The notes beneath the pieces were generated by a model. It had not been told where the DNA came from and did not search any database. It worked only from the letters and a program-made list of their open reading frames with translations. From the NCBI RefSeq assembly GCF_002094885.1, contig NZ_MSIT01000017.1, positions 1-42,739 of the forward strand: DNA of 42,739 nt. Direction: 5' to 3'. Positions 28,712 to 39,289 of this stretch are shown piece after piece. Made by a program: the position numbers and the translations under genes. Every line of letters starts with the position of its first letter. Positions within the stretch are counted from its first letter, which is position 1. The stretch comes from Salibaculum halophilum. GTDB lineage: Bacteria; Pseudomonadota; Alphaproteobacteria; Rhodobacterales; Rhodobacteraceae.

Positions 28712-29245
28712 TCACTGGCCGATGCTGGCGTTGGTGAAGAGGTAGTTCTCGCTGCCCGAGTGGCAGGCAATGCAGCCCTGGTCGGCGCCCTTGGCAACGC
28801 GGCCGGCCAGTTCCATGCCCTTGGGGTTCTTGTCGAGGCTGCCATCTGGCAGGTACTTGGCCCAGAACCAGTCCTGGTTGTCGGCGTCATAGCCCTCTTC
28901 GCGGCGGAACATCACGGTGATCGCCGCGAGGTGGGTGTCGGGGTCGGCCAGGACGTCGCCTTCGGTCACGCCCTCGGGGCCGTAGTTGCGCTTGACGATC
29001 AACTCGCCGGTGTGCCCCTCGACCGTGGCCTCGGTGTAGAAGGTTTCCAGCATCATGCCGTGCGGCGCGACGCCGGGGTAGGGATAGCTCTGGACCATGC
29101 CGTCCCCGACCATGTCGATCTCTTCCATGACCGACCAGAGCTGGGCGGCGTAGTCGGTGTCGACCTCGGTGCCGAAGGGCGCGTCCTGCGCGACGGCACT
29201 GCCGGCGGCAAGGACGATGGCGGTGGTGGCGATCAGATGTCTCAT
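28712..29245 (-). CDS. Cytochrome P460-family periplasmic c-type haem protein
   Basis: A 177-residue secreted protein with signal peptide MRHLIATTAIVLAAGSAVAQ and a cytochrome P460-like domain ending in the haem-attachment motif CIACH (Cys158, Cys161, His162). The known P460 family includes hydroxylamine-oxidising enzymes of ammonia oxidisers, but most members in heterotrophs are uncharacterised; the lysine that crosslinks the haem cannot be assigned here. The ATG at 29245 follows GGGAGAG. It is monocistronic as far as seen and divergent from the next small secreted gene. A role in redox chemistry of nitrogen oxides or peroxide is possible but unproven. Confidence 0.8.
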   Translation of the reverse strand: MRHLIATTAIVLAAGSAVAQDAPFGTEVDTDYAAQLWSVMEEIDMVGDGMVQSYPYPGVAPHGMMLETFYTEATVEGHTGELIVKRNYGPEGVTEGDVLADPDTHLAAITVMFRREEGYDADNQDWFWAKYLPDGSLDKNPKGMELAGRVAKGADQGCIACHSGSENYLFTNASIGQ

Positions 29246-29413
29246 GGGGTCTCTCCCTCGCGGTTGTTTTGACACCCCAGCCCTGACACAGATCGGTTCA
29301 GAAGGTGCGTCACGATGCCTCACTTTTTGCTGACCGCGCGTGACGCGACTTGATTGGCGTTTCGCCCGGCGCGGGGGTTTCTTGCGGCAGAGCGCACCGC
29401 GAGGAGGGGCCGC

Positions 29414-29776
29414 ATGACACCACGACCGATCCTGATCTGCGCCCTGCTTGGGGCGGCACCCCCGCAGATCGGGGCCGCCGAGACGCGCGCAGCGCTCGAT
29501 ACCACGGCGGCGGCGGACCAGGTCTGCGTCGGCAATCGCACCGACGAGCCGTTTCTTTTCGCCGCCCAGGCCCCGGGCGGGACCCGCGTCGTGGAAACGC
29601 TGCGCCCGGGCGAGGTGCTGTGTTCCGAAGGTACGGGTTCCGGCCGCGGTGTCGTGTCGGTCTATGAAGGCGCGGACGCGCTCGAGGGCTGTTCGCGGCT
29701 GGTGGCCCCGGGCCGCACCGAGGCCCTGCTGCGCTACGTCGATTTCGACCGCTGCGCCTGGACCTCGAACAGCTAG
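29414..29776 (+). CDS. Small secreted cysteine-containing protein
   Basis: A 120-residue protein with a short signal-like N-terminus (MTPRPILICALLGAAPPQIGAAE) and a mature part with four cysteines (VCVGNRT, VLCSEG, EGCSRL, DRCAW) that could form two disulfides. I do not recognise the family. AGGAGGGG precedes the ATG at 29414. Its stop codon TAG shares the four bases CTAG with the stop of the converging RACo-like gene. Confidence 0.65.
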   Translation: MTPRPILICALLGAAPPQIGAAETRAALDTTAAADQVCVGNRTDEPFLFAAQAPGGTRVVETLRPGEVLCSEGTGSGRGVVSVYEGADALEGCSRLVAPGRTEALLRYVDFDRCAWTSNS

Positions 29777-31827
29777 GCGCGCCGCCGGCGCTTGCGTCCG
29801 CTGCCGCCCTCGTCCTGGCCCCTCGTGTTATAGCTGACATCCGGCAGCGGCACGATGCCACGCAGCGTCGGGAAGGGGTCGGTGGCGTGGGGCAGGGCGT
29901 TGGCATTGACGAAATGCGCCTGAAAGGCCGGGGCGATGGCGGTTTCGACCTTGGTGATCTCGCGCACGGTCTGTTCGATCTCGGCCCGGGCGGCGACGGA
30001 ACACAGCGCGATTCGCGCCCCGGTGCCGGCGGCGTTGCCCGCGCCGGTGACCTTGTCGAGCGCGGCGTCTGGGATCATGCCCAGCACCATGGCGTGCTTG
30101 GGGCTGATATGGGCGCCGAAGGCCCCGGCCAGCACGACCCGGTCTACGGTATCGGTGCCGCGCTCGTCCATCAACAGGCGCGCGCCGGCGTAAAGCGCCG
30201 ACTTGGCCAGCTGGATGGCGCGGATATCGCCCTGCGTGACGCTGATGAGCGGCCCGCCCGCGGCGGTGCCGTCGTGGAGGACATAGGCGTGGGTGCGCCC
30301 TTCGGTGATGCAGCGCGCGGTGCCGGTCTGATCGGCCGAGCCGATCAGCCCCGAGGCATCCACGAGGCCGGCCATGCGCATCTCGGCCACGGCCTCGATG
30401 ATGCCCGAGCCGCAGATGCCGGTGATGCCGGTCGCGGCGGCGGCCTCGGCAAAGCCCGGTTCGTCCGACCAGTGGTCGATGCCGATGACGCGAAAGCGCG
30501 GCTCCTTGGTGGCCGGGTCGATCTCGACGCGCTCGATGGCGCCCGGGGCGGCGCGTTGGCCGGAACTGATCTGCGCGCCCTCGAAGGCCGGCCCGGTGGG
30601 CGAGGAGCAGGCCAGCACGCGGCTTCTGTCGCCCAGCAGGATTTCGGCGTTGGTGCCCACGTCGACGATCAGGGTCAACTTGTCCTGCGCGCCCGGCTGC
30701 TCGGTCAGGGCGACGGCGGCGGCATCGGCGCCGACGTGCCCGGCGATGCAGGGCAGCACGAAGGCCCGGGCGTTGGCGTTGAGCGCCGACAGGTCAAGCT
30801 CTCGCGCCTCGGCCGAAACCGAGCGCGAGGTCGCCAGCGCGAAGGGCGCCTGGCCCAGTTCGACCGGGTCCAGGCCCAGAAGCAGGTGGTGCATCACCGG
30901 GTTGCAGACGAAGACCGCCTCCATGATCTGAACGGGGGCGATGCCGGCCTCTTCGGCCAGCGATGCGGCCAGCCCGTCGATGGCCGCGCGCACCGCGCGG
31001 GTCATTTCCGCGTCGCCGCCTGGGTTCATCATGGCATAGCTGACCCGGCTCATCAGGTCCTCGCCAAAGCGGATCTGCGGGTTCATCACCCCGGCCGAGG
31101 CCGCGACCGTGCCGTCGCGCAGGTCGGTCAGATGCGCGGCGATGGTGGTCGAGCCAAGGTCGATCGCCAGTCCGAACAGACGCTGCTCTTTGAAGCCGGG
31201 GTAGAGGTCGAGGATGCGGTAATGCTCATCGGTGTGGCCGCGGTGCAGGGCCACCGTGACGGCCCAATTGCCCTTGCGCAGGGCCGTTTGCAGCCGGGTC
31301 ATGACCGACAGCGGCGCGGTGACCGGGGCGATGTCCCACTGCTCGGCCAGTGCCGCGGCGAGGCGTTCGAAATCGCCCGAGGGGTCGTGCATGTCCGGCT
31401 CGGCCACTTCCACGTAGTAGAGCTTGGTCGCCGGGTCCATGACCATGACGCGCGTGCTGGCGGCCTTGCGCACCACCTGGCGGTGGACCTGGCTGGTCTC
31501 GGGCACGTCGATGACCACGTCGCGCTGCACCGTGGCCTGACAGCCCAGGCGGCGGCCCGCGGCCAAGCCGCGCTTGCGGTCATAGCGGTCCTCGACGCTG
31601 TTCCACGCCGACAGGGCGTCGTCCGCGACGGTGACGCCATGCTTGGAGAACTGCCCGTAGGACGGCGTGACCTGGCACTTGGAACAGATGCCCCGGCCGC
31701 CGCAGACGCTGTCAAGGTCCACCCCCAGCTGCCGCGCCGCCGTCAGCACCGGGGTGCCCGCGGGAAACCGCCCGCGCTTGCCCGAGGGGGTGAAGATGAC
31801 CAGGGGATCGGTGGTATCGGAGGTCAT
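29773..31827 (-). CDS. RACo-like ATP-dependent corrinoid activator (2Fe-2S + ASKHA)
   Basis: A 684-residue protein of the reductive-activator-of-corrinoid (RamA/RACo, DUF4445) family. The N-terminal ferredoxin-like domain has Cys42, Cys48 and Cys51 in VCGGRGICSKCQ and Cys96 in RLGCQA. The rest is an ASKHA ATPase: GLAIDLGSTTIAAHL near 222-236, VDVGTNAEI and GAFGAHISP. Family members use ATP to drive one-electron reduction of inactive Co(II) corrinoid in methyltransferase systems such as methylamine or glycine-betaine demethylation. No corrinoid protein or methyltransferase gene is in the window, so its partner is elsewhere. It is divergent from guaB. The basic tail GSGRKRRRRA is unusual. Confidence 0.9.
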   Translation of the reverse strand: MTSDTTDPLVIFTPSGKRGRFPAGTPVLTAARQLGVDLDSVCGGRGICSKCQVTPSYGQFSKHGVTVADDALSAWNSVEDRYDRKRGLAAGRRLGCQATVQRDVVIDVPETSQVHRQVVRKAASTRVMVMDPATKLYYVEVAEPDMHDPSGDFERLAAALAEQWDIAPVTAPLSVMTRLQTALRKGNWAVTVALHRGHTDEHYRILDLYPGFKEQRLFGLAIDLGSTTIAAHLTDLRDGTVAASAGVMNPQIRFGEDLMSRVSYAMMNPGGDAEMTRAVRAAIDGLAASLAEEAGIAPVQIMEAVFVCNPVMHHLLLGLDPVELGQAPFALATSRSVSAEARELDLSALNANARAFVLPCIAGHVGADAAAVALTEQPGAQDKLTLIVDVGTNAEILLGDRSRVLACSSPTGPAFEGAQISSGQRAAPGAIERVEIDPATKEPRFRVIGIDHWSDEPGFAEAAAATGITGICGSGIIEAVAEMRMAGLVDASGLIGSADQTGTARCITEGRTHAYVLHDGTAAGGPLISVTQGDIRAIQLAKSALYAGARLLMDERGTDTVDRVVLAGAFGAHISPKHAMVLGMIPDAALDKVTGAGNAAGTGARIALCSVAARAEIEQTVREITKVETAIAPAFQAHFVNANALPHATDPFPTLRGIVPLPDVSYNTRGQDEGGSGRKRRRRA

Positions 31828-32064
31828 GTGCGGTTCCGTCAGTCATGCTGGCTCGACTGTAGCGGGCACCACGCATCAGGGCAGGTCCGTTCCCGTCACC
31901 TTGACCGAGAAGAACGGCATCACCCCGGCGCGGGCTGGGCTCGCGGGCCCGTCGATCACGACACCGGCGCCGGGGCGCAACTGCTGACAGGGCATCTGCG
32001 GGCGGGGTGGCAACCGGGTGCGCGACAGATTGCGGCTTTCAATGTCCCCGCAAAAGTGAAATAG

Positions 32065-33548
<1,484 letters not shown>

Positions 33549-33549
<1 letters not shown>

Positions 33550-34709
33550 TGACCCCGGCGGCGCGGGTCGCGGCGGCCATCGCGGTGCTCGACAGCGTGC
33601 TGGCCGGGCAGGCGGCCGAGGTGGCGCTGTCGCGCTGGGGGCGGGCCAACCGCTTTGCCGGGTCCAAGGACCGCGCGGCGATCCGCGACCATGTCTTCGA
33701 CGCGCTGCGCTGCAAACGCTCTTTCGCCTGGCTGGGCGGGGCCGAAACGGGCCGCGGGCTGATGCTGGGGGCCTGCCGCGCCGCCGGGACCGCGCCCGAG
33801 ACGGTTTTCGACGGTAGCCGCTTCGGCCCGGCGCCGGTCGCGGATCACGAGGTTGGCGCCCCACTGGACGCGGCCCCCCGGGCTGTGCGGCTGGACATCC
33901 CGGACTGGCAACTGCCGCTCTGGGACGACGGCCCCGCCGACCCCGACGCGGCGCTCGAAACCCTGCGCCACCGCGCCGGGGTCTTTCTGCGGGTCAACAA
34001 GCGCAAGGCCGACCTGCCAACGGCGCAGGCGCGTCTGCGCGTCGAGGGGATCGAGACTGCCCCGGTGGCGGGCGCGCCGCTGGCGCTCGAGGTCCGGACC
34101 AACCCGCGCCGTGTCACTGCGACCCAGAGTTTCGCCGACGGGCTGGTCGAGGTTCAGGACCCCGCCTCGCAGATGGCCGTCGCCCGGCTGGGCTTGCGCG
34201 ACGGGATACGCGTGCTCGACCTCTGCGCGGGGGGCGGCGGCAAGGCGCTGGCCATGGCCGCCGCGGCCGATGTGCAGGTCGCGGCCCATGACATCGCCCC
34301 GCGCCGGATGGCCGATATCGCCCCGCGCGCCGCCCGGGCCGGCGTGCGGATCGAGACGCTGGCGCCGGGCCGGATCACCGGCCGCTTCGACCTGGTGCTG
34401 ATCGACGCGCCCTGTTCGGGCAGCGGGACCTGGCGCCGCGCGCCCGAGGCCAAGTGGGCCCTGACCCCGGAGAGGCTGGCCGAGCTGACCAGCCTGCAGG
34501 ACAGTCTGCTGCGGCAGGGTGCCGGGCTGCTCGCCCCCGGCGGACGGCTGGCTTACGCCACCTGTTCCGTCTTCACGCGCGAGAACGCAGACAGGGTGTC
34601 GGCCCGGCTGGCCGACTGGCCGGGCGCGCAGCGTGTCGAGCGGATGCGACTGGACCCTGCCACGTCGCATGATGGGTTCTACCTATCGATGATAAGCGGT
34701 ATCGTTTAG
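33549..34709 (+). CDS. RsmB/NOP2-family RNA m5C methyltransferase
   Basis: A 386-residue SAM-dependent methyltransferase that makes 5-methylcytosine in rRNA. An N-terminal NusB-like helical region (residues 1-90) is followed by the Rossmann core: VLDLCAGGGGKALAMA (SAM site), the catalytic-cysteine motif DAPCSGSGTWRR and ATCSVF, where the second cysteine lies. This two-cysteine pattern is that of RsmB/Sun. Compared with E. coli RsmB it is shorter. The ATG overlaps the guaB stop. Exact target position is not deducible, so no symbol is given. Confidence 0.9.
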
Positions 34710-34758
34710 CACGTTAAGATTGAAATTGAACGAGGCACCGCTAGGCTGGCCGCGGGAT

Positions 34759-34773
34759 TTAAGGCCGCCTTAA
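34759..34773. promoter_or_regulatory. CtrA-type box upstream of cckA
   Basis: TTAA-GGCCGCC-TTAA, an exact TTAA-N7-TTAA as in the CtrA consensus, 47-61 bases before the preferred GTG start of cckA. Four-base AT runs are rare in this GC-rich DNA, so an exact spaced pair is unlikely by chance. Binding has not been shown. Confidence 0.6.
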
Positions 34774-34819
34774 GACTTCTGGCATGAAGTGGAGGGCACC
34801 GAATCGAGAGGTGTGGTGC

Positions 34820-37198
34820 GTGACCCAAACAGACCTGGCCCCCGACGTCCGCCCGGGACAGACCCCCGGCCCCCGCCCCGGCGGCGCGGCCCGCTCGGCG
34901 CGGTCCCGGCCCTTGCCGCTCTGGGTGCTCGCCCTGCCGGGGCTGGCGGCGCTCGGCCTCGGGCTGGTCCAGCCGGACACGCCGTTGCGGCTGTCCTTGC
35001 TCGTCTTCGGCACGGCGCTGGTCGGGGCCGCGGGTCTGGTGGCTGCGCGGCAGGCCTGGCGGAGGTTGCGGCTGCGCCTTACCGGCGCGGCAGTCGAACG
35101 GATCGTCATGAACGACGAGGCCGCAAGCCTGATTAGCGACCCCGAGGGGCGTATCCTGAACCGCAATGCCGCCGCCGACTCCCGCTTCCCGACCCCCGGA
35201 ACCGGCACGCTGGGCCTCGCCCTTGGCGAGCTATTCGCCGATCCCGGCGCGGTGATCTACCGGCTGCAAGGCAAGGCCCATGCCCTCGGCGCCGCGCGCG
35301 AGGACGTGGTCACCCGGCGCGGACACCTGCGGATCTGCGTCACGCAGCTGCACGAGGACCGCTACCTCTGGCGGCTCGAGGACATGAGCGACCGGGGCGG
35401 GGCCATCCGTGCGGCCGATGCGCTCAGCCTGCCCATGCTCACGGCCGGCCCCTCGGGCACCGTGCTTTACATGAACGACGCCTTTCGCCGCCTGCTGGGC
35501 GGACGGGCCAAGCACCTTGACGGCGTGTTCAATGATCTGCCGCTGGTCTCGGGCCAGGTGCACCGGATCGCCGCCGCGCGCGGCGAGATCGAGAGCCTGG
35601 TGGCCGAGATTCCGAGCCACGGCGGCCGGCGCGAGATATACCTTCTTCCCGGCGAAGGTGTCGGCGCGGCCCCGGTCGAGATGGACGGCAGTGCCCGCGC
35701 CTGGGACGCCATCGATGAATTGCCCGTGCCGCTGCTCAGGATCGCGCCCTCGGGCGAGGTTCTGGGCTCGAACCGCGAGGCGCGCCTGCTGCTGGATCAG
35801 CCCGTGGCGGAACGGACCCGCGTCACCGATCTCTTCGAGGGGCTGGGCCGGCCGATCGTCGATTGGCTCGAGGAGGCGGCCTCCGGCAAGGGCACGCTCA
35901 AGCCGGAATTCCTGCAGGTCAAGGGCCGCGCCGAGGAGCAGTTCATCCAGGTCTCTCTGAACCCCGCGGGCGACGCCGATCGCGATTACCTGCTGGCGGT
36001 GCTCAACGACGTGACCGAGTTCAAGTCGCTGGAACAGCAATTCGTCCAGAGCCAGAAGATGCAGGCCATCGGGCAACTCGCCGGCGGCGTGGCGCATGAC
36101 TTCAACAATCTGCTGACGGCGATTTCGGGGCACTGCGACCTGCTGCTGCTGCGCCACGACCAGGGCGATACGGATTACGCCGACCTCGTGCAGATCAGCC
36201 AGAACGCCAATCGTGCCGCGGCGCTGGTCGGGCAGTTGCTGGCCTATTCGCGCAAGCAGAACCTGCAACCCGAGGTGCTGGACCTGCGCAACACGCTGTC
36301 GGACTCCACGCATCTGCTCAATCGCCTGGTCGGCGAGACGATCACCCTCACGCTGGACCACGATCCGGGGCTCGACCCGGTGAAGGTCGATCGGCAGCAA
36401 TTGGAGCAGGTGCTGATGAACCTTGTGGTCAATGCGCGCGACGCCATGCCCGATGGGGGTGACATCGGCATCCGCACCGAGAATGTCACCCTGTCCGAAC
36501 CGCTCGAGCGCGACCGCGCCCGGGTGCCGGCCGGCCGCTATGTCTGTCTCTCGGTCAGTGATACCGGCGGCGGCATCCCGCCCGAGATCCGCGACAAGAT
36601 GTTCGAGCCTTTCGTGACCACCAAGAAGACCGGCGAGGGCACCGGGCTGGGCCTGTCCACCGCCTATGGCATCGTAAAGCAGACCGGCGGCTTCATCTTC
36701 GCGGACAGCGAACCTGGGCAGGGCACGCGGTTTTCCATCTACATTCCCGTGCACGACGGCCCCGTCGACCTGCCCGAGCCCGGAGGTGTGGCCGACCCGG
36801 TTCTTCCGCTTGAGCGGGCCGAGGGCGTGGTCCTTCTGGTCGAGGACGAAGCCCCGGTGCGCGCCTTCGCGGCGCGGGCGCTGAAGATGCGCGGCTACAC
36901 CGTGCTGGAAGCCGACAGCGCCGAGGCGGCGCTGGAACTGCTGGACGATCCCGAGGTCTCGGTCGACCTCTTCGTTACGGACGTCATCATGCCGGGCAAG
37001 GACGGCCCCACCTGGGTGCGCGAGGCCCTGACGGCCCGCCCGGAGGCGCGGGTGGTCTTCGTTTCGGGCTACGCCGAGGAAACCTTCGGCGAGGACCAGA
37101 AACGCATCGCCAATTCGGTCTTTCTGCCCAAGCCCTTCTCGCTTACCGCGCTGACCCGCACGGTGGACGACCAGATGCGCGCGGCGACCGCGCCCTGA
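34820..37198 (+). CDS. cckA: CckA-like hybrid sensor histidine kinase
   Basis: A 792-residue hybrid kinase: two membrane spans near the N-terminus ([17 protein letters not shown] and [17 protein letters not shown]), PAS-like regions to about residue 390, a HisKA domain with His426 in [11 protein letters not shown], the HATPase N and G boxes ([29 protein letters not shown]) and a C-terminal receiver with Asp721 in [11 protein letters not shown]. In alphaproteobacteria CckA phosphorylates ChpT, which passes phosphate to CtrA and CpdR. The GTG at 34820 has GAGAGG upstream and gives a VTQTD start; an ATG at 34784 in frame lacks a ribosome-binding site and sits 11 bases from the CtrA box. Confidence 0.9.
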   Translation: MTQTDLAPDVRPGQTPGPRPGGAARSARSRPLPLWVLALPGLAALGLGLVQPDTPLRLSLLVFGTALVGAAGLVAARQAWRRLRLRLTGAAVERIVMNDEAASLISDPEGRILNRNAAADSRFPTPGTGTLGLALGELFADPGAVIYRLQGKAHALGAAREDVVTRRGHLRICVTQLHEDRYLWRLEDMSDRGGAIRAADALSLPMLTAGPSGTVLYMNDAFRRLLGGRAKHLDGVFNDLPLVSGQVHRIAAARGEIESLVAEIPSHGGRREIYLLPGEGVGAAPVEMDGSARAWDAIDELPVPLLRIAPSGEVLGSNREARLLLDQPVAERTRVTDLFEGLGRPIVDWLEEAASGKGTLKPEFLQVKGRAEEQFIQVSLNPAGDADRDYLLAVLNDVTEFKSLEQQFVQSQKMQAIGQLAGGVAHDFNNLLTAISGHCDLLLLRHDQGDTDYADLVQISQNANRAAALVGQLLAYSRKQNLQPEVLDLRNTLSDSTHLLNRLVGETITLTLDHDPGLDPVKVDRQQLEQVLMNLVVNARDAMPDGGDIGIRTENVTLSEPLERDRARVPAGRYVCLSVSDTGGGIPPEIRDKMFEPFVTTKKTGEGTGLGLSTAYGIVKQTGGFIFADSEPGQGTRFSIYIPVHDGPVDLPEPGGVADPVLPLERAEGVVLLVEDEAPVRAFAARALKMRGYTVLEADSAEAALELLDDPEVSVDLFVTDVIMPGKDGPTWVREALTARPEARVVFVSGYAEETFGEDQKRIANSVFLPKPFSLTALTRTVDDQMRAATAP

Positions 37199-37225
37199 CG
37201 TCCCGGGGGGCGTCGCATAACCGGA

Positions 37226-37274
37226 GCCTGACCGCCCCCGCCGCCGGCCACACGGGTAAAGGGCCTGGTCAGGC
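37226..37274. terminator. Long inverted repeat between cckA and glk
   Basis: GCCTGACC at 37226-37233 and GGTCAGGC at 37267-37274 form an 8-bp stem around a loop of about 33 bases that is itself GC-rich. The right arm includes the glk stop codon. It may act as a shared terminator for the two converging genes; support is modest. Confidence 0.35.
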
Positions 37275-38252
37275 GGCGCCGAGATCGACGAGATGCGCGG
37301 CGCAGCCGGTCAGCGCGGCATAGTCATCCTCAACGACATGAACCGCGAAATTGCCCATGAAACCCGCGAACCGGCCCTTGTCGCGAAAGGCCTCGTCGAA
37401 ACCGAGCTCGCCGAGGTGCGGCGCGAAGGCCCGCGCCACACCGCCCACGAGATAAATGCCACCGAAGGGCAACTGGATCAGCGCCAGGTTGCCGCAGACG
37501 GTGCCCAGCATCCGCGCGAAGACCCGCGCCGCCTCGGCTGCCCGCGGGTCCGTCCCGGCCGTGCAGTCCTCCATGATGGCCCGGGCGGTTCTCTCGGCCG
37601 GGGCGCCGGCCTCTTCGCCCAGAAAGGCATAGACCCTTTCCAGCCCTCGCCCCGAGAGCACGTCCTCGACCGCCGGAAAGCCATGCGCCGTCGAGACATG
37701 GCGGCACAGGCGCAGCTCCTGTTCGTTGCGAATTGGCAGGTTGGCGTGGCCGCATTCCGAGGGCGGTACCAGCCGCGCCGCGCCGGTCTCGTGCACCGGG
37801 GCCGCGTTGAAGCCCGTGCCGACGCCGACCACCAGCCGGGGCGCCCCCGGCTCCGGGGTCGCCTCGGCCGTCCGGGCCATCACGGTGGTCACGGCTGCGG
37901 CCGGCAAGTGCCCCAGGGCATGGCCCTGCGCCTGCAGGTCGTTGAGTACCGAGACCGTCTCGGCCCGCGTCGCCCGCGCGACGGTGGCGGTGTCGATGGA
38001 CCAGTCCAGGTTGGTCATCGCGGCGCGCCCGTCGTGCACCGGCCCGGCCACGGCAACGCAGGCGGCGCGGGTGTCGACGTCGCCCGCGTCCTCGATGAAC
38101 CGGCGCAGCACGGTTTCGAGCCCCGGGTAATCGGCGTTGGCATACCGCCGCACCGTGTCCGGCAGGATCGCGCGCCCATCGGCCAGGGCGACCCGGGTGT
38201 TGGTGCCGCCGATATCGGCGACGAGCGACAGGGTGTCAGGGGCTTGCGTCAT
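37269..38252 (-). CDS. glk: Glucokinase
   Basis: Phosphorylates glucose to glucose 6-phosphate with ATP. The 327-residue protein is a Glk-type ASKHA kinase: the phosphate-binding [16 protein letters not shown] near 10-25, [28 protein letters not shown] and the ECGHANL glucose-binding region. It is the bacterial hexokinase-like glucokinase rather than a ROK protein, as the CxCGxxGC zinc motif is missing. The ATG at 38252 follows GAGG. It converges on cckA and is divergent from rlmE. It supplies the substrate for Zwf and Pgi elsewhere in the window. A weak half-match to the sugar operator lies near 38400. Confidence 0.95.
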   Translation of the reverse strand: MTQAPDTLSLVADIGGTNTRVALADGRAILPDTVRRYANADYPGLETVLRRFIEDAGDVDTRAACVAVAGPVHDGRAAMTNLDWSIDTATVARATRAETVSVLNDLQAQGHALGHLPAAAVTTVMARTAEATPEPGAPRLVVGVGTGFNAAPVHETGAARLVPPSECGHANLPIRNEQELRLCRHVSTAHGFPAVEDVLSGRGLERVYAFLGEEAGAPAERTARAIMEDCTAGTDPRAAEAARVFARMLGTVCGNLALIQLPFGGIYLVGGVARAFAPHLGELGFDEAFRDKGRFAGFMGNFAVHVVEDDYAALTGCAAHLVDLGAA

Positions 38253-38418
38253 GCGGGCCTCGGTCGGGCTAGGGCAGGGCGGGCACGGCAGACCAGCGCG
38301 GCACCCTCGGCGCTGGGGTGATAGGCCGCCCGCGCCCCCGGTTGCAAGAGGGCGCGGCCCGGAGACCGGTGCATTGCCGGCTTTACGCGTGCGCAAGCCA
38401 TCGCTAACGCTACAGGCT

Positions 38419-39144
38419 ATGGCACGAACACCCCGAAACCGGACCCCCAGCGGCCGCGGCCAGCGCGACCTGACCGTCAAGGTGAAGTCCGCGCGCGGGC
38501 GCAAGAACTCGTCGACCCGGTGGTTGCAGCGCCAGCTCAACGATCCCTACGTCAAGCGGGCGCAGGCCGAGGGCTATCGCGGGCGGGCCGCGTTCAAGAT
38601 CATGGAACTCGACGACAAGCTGGGCTTCCTGAAACCCGGCGCGCGGGTCGTGGACCTTGGCTGCGCGCCCGGCGGCTGGTGCCAGGTGGCCGTGCCGCGC
38701 ATCAACGCCCTGGGCGACCGGGCCGGCAAGCCGCAGGGCCGGCTTCTGGGCATCGACCTGCAGGAGGTCGAGCCGATCGCCGGCGCCGAGTTGCATCAAC
38801 TGGACTTCACCGACGAGGGGGCCGACGCGCAGGTCAAGGCCTGGCTGGACGGCCCCGCGGACGTTGTCATGTCCGACATGGCCGCGGCCGCCTCGGGCCA
38901 CAAGCAGACCGATCACCTGCGGATCATGGCGCTGTGCGAGCTTGCCGCGGAGTTTGCCTTCGATGTGCTCGACGAGGGGGGCACCTTCGTGGCCAAGGTC
39001 CTGGCCGGCGGGGCCGAGGGCGACTTGCAGAAACTGCTCAAGCAGAAATTCACCGGGGTGGTGAACGTCAAGCCGCCGGCGTCGCGCGCGGACAGTTCCG
39101 AGAAATTCGTCGTCGCCACTGGCTATCGCGCCACGGCGGAGTGA
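38419..39144 (+). CDS. rlmE: 23S rRNA 2'-O-ribose methyltransferase (RlmE/FtsJ family)
   Basis: Methylates the 2'-OH of a uridine in the A-loop of 23S rRNA (U2552 in E. coli). The 241-residue protein shows the K-D-K-E tetrad: Lys in [16 protein letters not shown], Asp in [10 protein letters not shown], Lys in [10 protein letters not shown] and Glu in [15 protein letters not shown], plus the SAM motif [14 protein letters not shown]. The basic N-terminal extension ([17 protein letters not shown]) is usual in alphaproteobacteria. The ATG at 38419 has a close AGG. It is divergent from glk with 166 bases between starts. Confidence 0.93.
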   Translation: MARTPRNRTPSGRGQRDLTVKVKSARGRKNSSTRWLQRQLNDPYVKRAQAEGYRGRAAFKIMELDDKLGFLKPGARVVDLGCAPGGWCQVAVPRINALGDRAGKPQGRLLGIDLQEVEPIAGAELHQLDFTDEGADAQVKAWLDGPADVVMSDMAAAASGHKQTDHLRIMALCELAAEFAFDVLDEGGTFVAKVLAGGAEGDLQKLLKQKFTGVVNVKPPASRADSSEKFVVATGYRATAE

Positions 39145-39289
39145 CGGATACAACGGGAGGTGTCATCTCAGCGCGCGGGGTCGCAACGGCGCAACGCCGG
39201 CGGGCTCGGGGGCCGCGGCTGGCCAAAAAGCACTTGTAAATCGGGTCGCATCGCCCAGTATGTTGCAAAAGACGGGCAGAGCAGGTGCC

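Noticed and set aside
29887-32064. 725-codon plus-strand frame opposite the RACo-like gene
   Set aside because: Antisense shadow with no recognisable domain; the minus-strand protein has clear Fe-S and ATPase motifs.
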